Assembly (NCBI RefSeq): GCF_017562075.2
Contig: NC_054082.1
Location: 39,769,942-39,833,941, forward strand
From: Anopheles merus
Taxonomy: Eukaryota; Arthropoda; Insecta; Diptera; Culicidae
Direction: 5' to 3'
Length of the DNA: 64,000 bases
Shown here: positions 60,901 through 64,000 of the stretch, one piece after another
Position numbering within the stretch: position 1 is the stretch's first letter
Layout: the number at the start of each line of letters is the position of its first letter
The notes under the pieces: generated by a model
Seen by the model: only the letters and a program-made list of their open reading frames with translations
Database searches by the model: none
What the model was told of the DNA's origin: nothing
Program-made: the position numbers and the translations under genes

Positions 60901-62076
60901 TCAGTTTACGAACTTCTTAGGATTGTTGCTATCGCGCGGAGTCAGGTGCACCATCACCTTCAATCCTTCCCCAGCGGCGGCCACCCGGAAGGCTTCGTTA
61001 ACGTCTTTCAAGCCAAAATGGTGCGACACCAGCGGCTTCACATCCACATACCCACTGGACACGATTTCTAGCGCAGCCGGATAGCTAAAAGTACAACAAA
61101 ACAGTGCATCATTACCAAATCGCTCCATCGCAAACTACCGCCAGCATGCTCACTCCCCAACTCACTCATGATTGTACCGCATTACGGTAATGATTTGAAT
61201 TTCGCGCGAAATTGCATCCACCATCGGCAGCTGCACCTCTTCATTGCCCAAACCCACCAAACACACAATGCCGGCGTTGCGTGTCGCCCTGATGGACGTA
61301 CGCATGCCCGGCTCGGAACCGGTGCACTCCAGCGCACGATCCGCCGGTCCACCCAGCGCCTCCTGTATGCGCTTCACCAGCTCATCCTCACTATCCTGCT
61401 CGCCAATCGGTATGACGGCCGTAGCGCCAAGCTTCTTGGCCGCTTCCAACCGCACGCTGGCGCGGGCCAGATCGAGCACTACCGTTCGGGTAGCGCCCAT
61501 CGCTTTCGCCACCACCAGCGAGATCAGCCCGATCGGTCCGGCACCGAAAATAACGACCCGGTTGCCCAGCCGAATGTCCGCCCGCCGACCCGCATACACC
61601 CCAACGGCCAACGGCTCGAGCAGTGCGCCCTCCTCCATCGTCACGTGATCCGGCAGCTTGAAGCAACAGTCCGCATAGTGCGAGAAGAAGTTCGAGCAGT
61701 TGCCATCGTGGTTCTTCGTCGGACAGTGCTTCCCGTTCAGGCAGATGTTGTACTTGCCCACCTTGCACAGATCGCACGTACGGCAGCCGGCCGCCGGCTC
61801 GATCGCGACCCGATCGCCCACCTTCAGGTGCGTCACGGCACTGCCCACCTTGCGCACTACACCGGCCGACTCGTGGCCGAGCACCAGCGGACGGATCAGC
61901 TTCTGATCGCCGAAGCCACCCTCCTTCAGGAAGTGCACATCCGTACCGCAAATGCCACAGCTGTCCACCTCGAGCACGACCTCGTTGAAGGCGGGCTCGG
62001 GCATTGCGATCGGCACCAGGCGCAGATCGTCCCGCCCATAGCAAACGGCGGCCATATTCTGTTGCGTTGGTGCCAT
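60901..62076 (-). CDS. Sorbitol dehydrogenase B (zinc-type polyol dehydrogenase)
   Basis: Exons 62076-61166 and 61084-60901 flank an 81-nt intron at the same codon and phase as in gene A (gtgagt donor, acttttag acceptor) and give 364 aa. C43, H68-E69 and E154 form the expected catalytic zinc site. C98, C101, C104 and C112 form the second cysteine cluster. GAGPIG is at 178-183, and D202 points to NAD. The start ATG is preceded by AAC. The C-terminus ends NNPKKFVN, against NNHGKFTN in gene A. The same reaction and compartment are expected. Surface differences from A are scattered (for instance the N-terminal 25 residues and 240-260), while the zinc-lobe region is almost identical. Separate promoters indicate separate transcripts, not an operon. 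Confidence 0.95.
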
Positions 62077-62133
62077 GTTGTCTTTTGGGGGCTAGCTGCT
62101 GCTGCACAATCTTCACGCAAACACGAAACCGTT

Positions 62134-62172
62134 ACTGACTGGTTTTGGCATGCACGGTGTGATCTTTTATAT
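62134..62172 (-). promoter_or_regulatory. TATA box and initiator of gene B
   Basis: On the minus strand ATATAAAAG occupies 62172-62164, and a canonical TCAGT initiator (62138-62134) has its A at 62136, about 35 bp downstream. The leader before the ATG would be about 60 nt. Confidence 0.7.
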
Positions 62173-63227
62173 TCAGTTTCGGTGCCAAAAATCTCCCCCA
62201 CACCATCGATGCGCATGGCGCAGGGTCAAAGATTATTACCAATTCATGCCAAATTATCCTTCCCGCTGTCAATAGTGCATCGGTAATGGAGTTATGATTT
62301 GGCACCCGAACCTGCACAGTGGCAAAAAGAAACCCCACGAGGGGACAGCTTTAATCAGCGTCTACTATCATCCGCGAAATACTCTTTCGGACATTATCAT
62401 TTATTGTTTACAGCTCTGTTCGTACCCAGTCATCTTCCATGCCCATATTGTTCTTGCCAAATCTTTATAGCCTAAAAATATTGACCTCGGCTCGATTTGC
62501 ATTCAAGAGCTGCTTTGTTTTTCCACGCTGTCCATTTAACGTAAAAGTACACTGTTTCCTAGCTTTTACGGCGACTTAAAAGGTTATCTAATCGGCCGTG
62601 TACGTTACATGCTTGATGGACAGTAATCAGAACCAACCGAGAGAAGCTGTCGATACGTCAACATCGCTGGGGTGCCATACCTCCAACGGCTCCAACTGCT
62701 ACTGATAGCGATAATGCTATTTTCAGCTTCGCCTGCCATCAAACACCATGACTAGTTTAAACTGGCGGCATTAGACGCGCTCTCGCGATCGTTGTTGGTG
62801 TCGTGCGCTACAGGGGAACCGAATGCCTACAGATTGTGGCAAGACGCAGCAGTAGTAGCGGCAGCAGGCGATGGCAAAACAGCCACCCTATCGGGCCAAT
62901 CAAATTACCCCCAATGATTGTTCACAGACAGACAAACGCAGTCGATGGAGGGGGCTGACTTCTCTTGCAATGCAATCTTGCCTTTTGTCCCTGCCCTGTC
63001 ATTAGCATCGGAGCAACTAGGCCTAGTCGATGCAGATGATATAGCGGGAGAACAGGACACTGGGTCAGGGATGCACCCGTTAACGATGCAATACAAATCT
63101 CTGGCTGAACGGACCGGACATCATGCAATACAACGTGCTGTGGGGCTGAGGAGGATCACGGGTTCTTTCTGATGTCACGTTTGATTCATAAAAGCAAAAC
63201 ACTGCGACTGTGCAAATACTATAAAGA
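62173..63227. other. Intergenic region between genes B and C
   Basis: No coding sequence is supported. It should contain the upstream control region of gene B. GATA cores appear near 62701-62712 (TGATAG, CGATAA). A short plus-strand frame at 62.9-63.17 kb has no motif. Confidence 0.6.
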
Positions 63228-63233
63228 TTTATT
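63228..63233 (-). terminator. Polyadenylation signal of sorbitol dehydrogenase gene C
   Basis: AATAAA on the minus strand, 49 nt past the stop codon. Confidence 0.65.
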
Positions 63234-63282
63234 GACGCAGCTCTTCGCCCCACTGCCGAGCGGGACGTTCCAGAAACGATGC

Positions 63283-64000
63283 CTACACCTTTCGTAGTGG
63301 ATTGTTTTTGTTCCTTGGTTGGCAGTGGATCATGACCTTGACTGCACCGTCCAGCCCGTACCGGGCCGCATTGAACGCTTGGTCCGATTCCTGCAGCTCG
63401 TAATGATGCGTGATCAGCTGGAGTGCATCGATCGTACCGTTCGCTACCATCGCGAGCGCTGCTGGATAGCAGTTGGCGTACCGAAACGCCGTCCGGATGT
63501 CAATCTCACGCACCAGGGCCGTCGTTATCGGGACACGCTGCTGTATGGCTCCGATGCCAACCAGCGTCACCACACCGCCCGGTACGGTAGCTTCAATACC
63601 CAGCTGTACGCACGCTTCCGCCCCCGTGCACTCGATGCTAATGTCTGGTGCAGTACCGAGCAGCGCATGAATGCGCTTCACGATCTCATCCTGCGTATCG
63701 TGTCCGCTAACCGCCAGCGTTGCATCGGCCCCGAGTGTCTTGGCCAGCTCGAGCTTCCGCTCCACCAGATCGATGACGCACACCTTGGCCGCACCCATCG
63801 CTTTCGCTACCAGCAGCGTAACGAGCCCGATCGGTCCGGCACCGAGCACCAGCACCGTGCTGCCAATCCCGACACCACCCCGGCGGCAACAGTGCACGCC
63901 CACGGCAAGCGGTTCCAGCAGGGCGCCCTCCTCCATCGTCACATTCGCCGGCAGCTTAAAGCAGCAGTCGGCCGCGTGCGTGTAGTAGTTGCACAAATTG
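63283..64000 (-). CDS. Sorbitol dehydrogenase C, partial (5' part beyond window)
   Basis: The last 238 codons are in the window as one open frame ending at TAG 63283-63285; the first codon visible is Asn at 63999-63997, and the start lies past the right edge. EEGALLEPLAVG supplies the glutamate of the zinc site. GAGPIGLVTLLVAKAMG is the Rossmann loop, followed by CVIDL, whose Asp favours NAD. The C-terminal third (AFRYANCYPAALAM…LITHHYEL) continues without a break where genes A and B have their intron. It is clearly more diverged from A and B than they are from each other. It has C-C-R-R-G-G in place of the Y-A-G-R-R-A of A/B, as in vertebrate SORD. The N-terminal catalytic Cys and His are not visible here. 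Confidence 0.93.
   Translation of the reverse strand, partial: NLCNYYTHAADCCFKLPANVTMEEGALLEPLAVGVHCCRRGGVGIGSTVLVLGAGPIGLVTLLVAKAMGAAKVCVIDLVERKLELAKTLGADATLAVSGHDTQDEIVKRIHALLGTAPDISIECTGAEACVQLGIEATVPGGVVTLVGIGAIQQRVPITTALVREIDIRTAFRYANCYPAALAMVANGTIDALQLITHHYELQESDQAFNAARYGLDGAVKVMIHCQPRNKNNPLRKV

Noticed and set aside
61168..62286. Plus-strand ORF of 372 codons, the longest in the window
   Set aside because: It is the antisense shadow of sorbitol dehydrogenase B, whose protein has full family motifs, splice sites and a promoter; the antisense peptide has none.

Overview
The window looks like nuclear DNA of an anopheline mosquito. The evidence is: short introns (75-108 nt) in otherwise insect-like genes; TATA boxes followed by TCAGT-type initiators; several copies of a roughly 200-bp tRNA-derived SINE that resembles the Anopheles SINE200 family; TA-flanked MITE-like elements with CAGGG termini; and many CA/TG, CT and GA microsatellites. 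The genus is an inference from these features; species cannot be fixed by eye. No bacterial, viral or CRISPR-type system was found.

Layout. Positions 1-59 kb are almost entirely non-coding. One convincing gene lies there: a two-exon phosphatidylethanolamine-binding protein gene (PEBP) on the minus strand at 9640-10323. The rest is a patchwork of GC-richer, 5'UTR/promoter-like stretches and AT-rich stretches with transposon remnants. Several strong splice signals on the minus strand (donors at about 4517, 10704, 25751, 35519 and 37938) suggest that parts of this desert are introns and 5'UTR exons of one or more long minus-strand transcripts, but I could not assemble a gene from them. Three protein-like fragments (7423-7667, 53225-53422, 55485-55763) and two possible orphan exons (10827-10931, 25752-25807) are listed at low confidence. 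Repeats include a perfect (TG)130 tract at 29009-29269, a 249-bp foldback element made of 21-bp units at 41523-41771, a 790-bp inverted-repeat element at 46837-47626, and a repeat family with GGACAG-containing inverted termini present at 41-42 kb and 57-58 kb.

Positions 59.3-64 kb hold a head-to-tail cluster of three sorbitol dehydrogenase genes on the minus strand. The two complete ones (363 and 364 aa) share an intron at the same codon and phase, and both have a TATA box and an initiator. The third runs off the right edge and lacks that intron. All three keep the zinc-site and NAD-type Rossmann residues that are visible, so the cluster probably encodes cytosolic enzymes oxidising sorbitol to fructose. 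Patchy near-identity between the first two suggests recent duplication or gene conversion.
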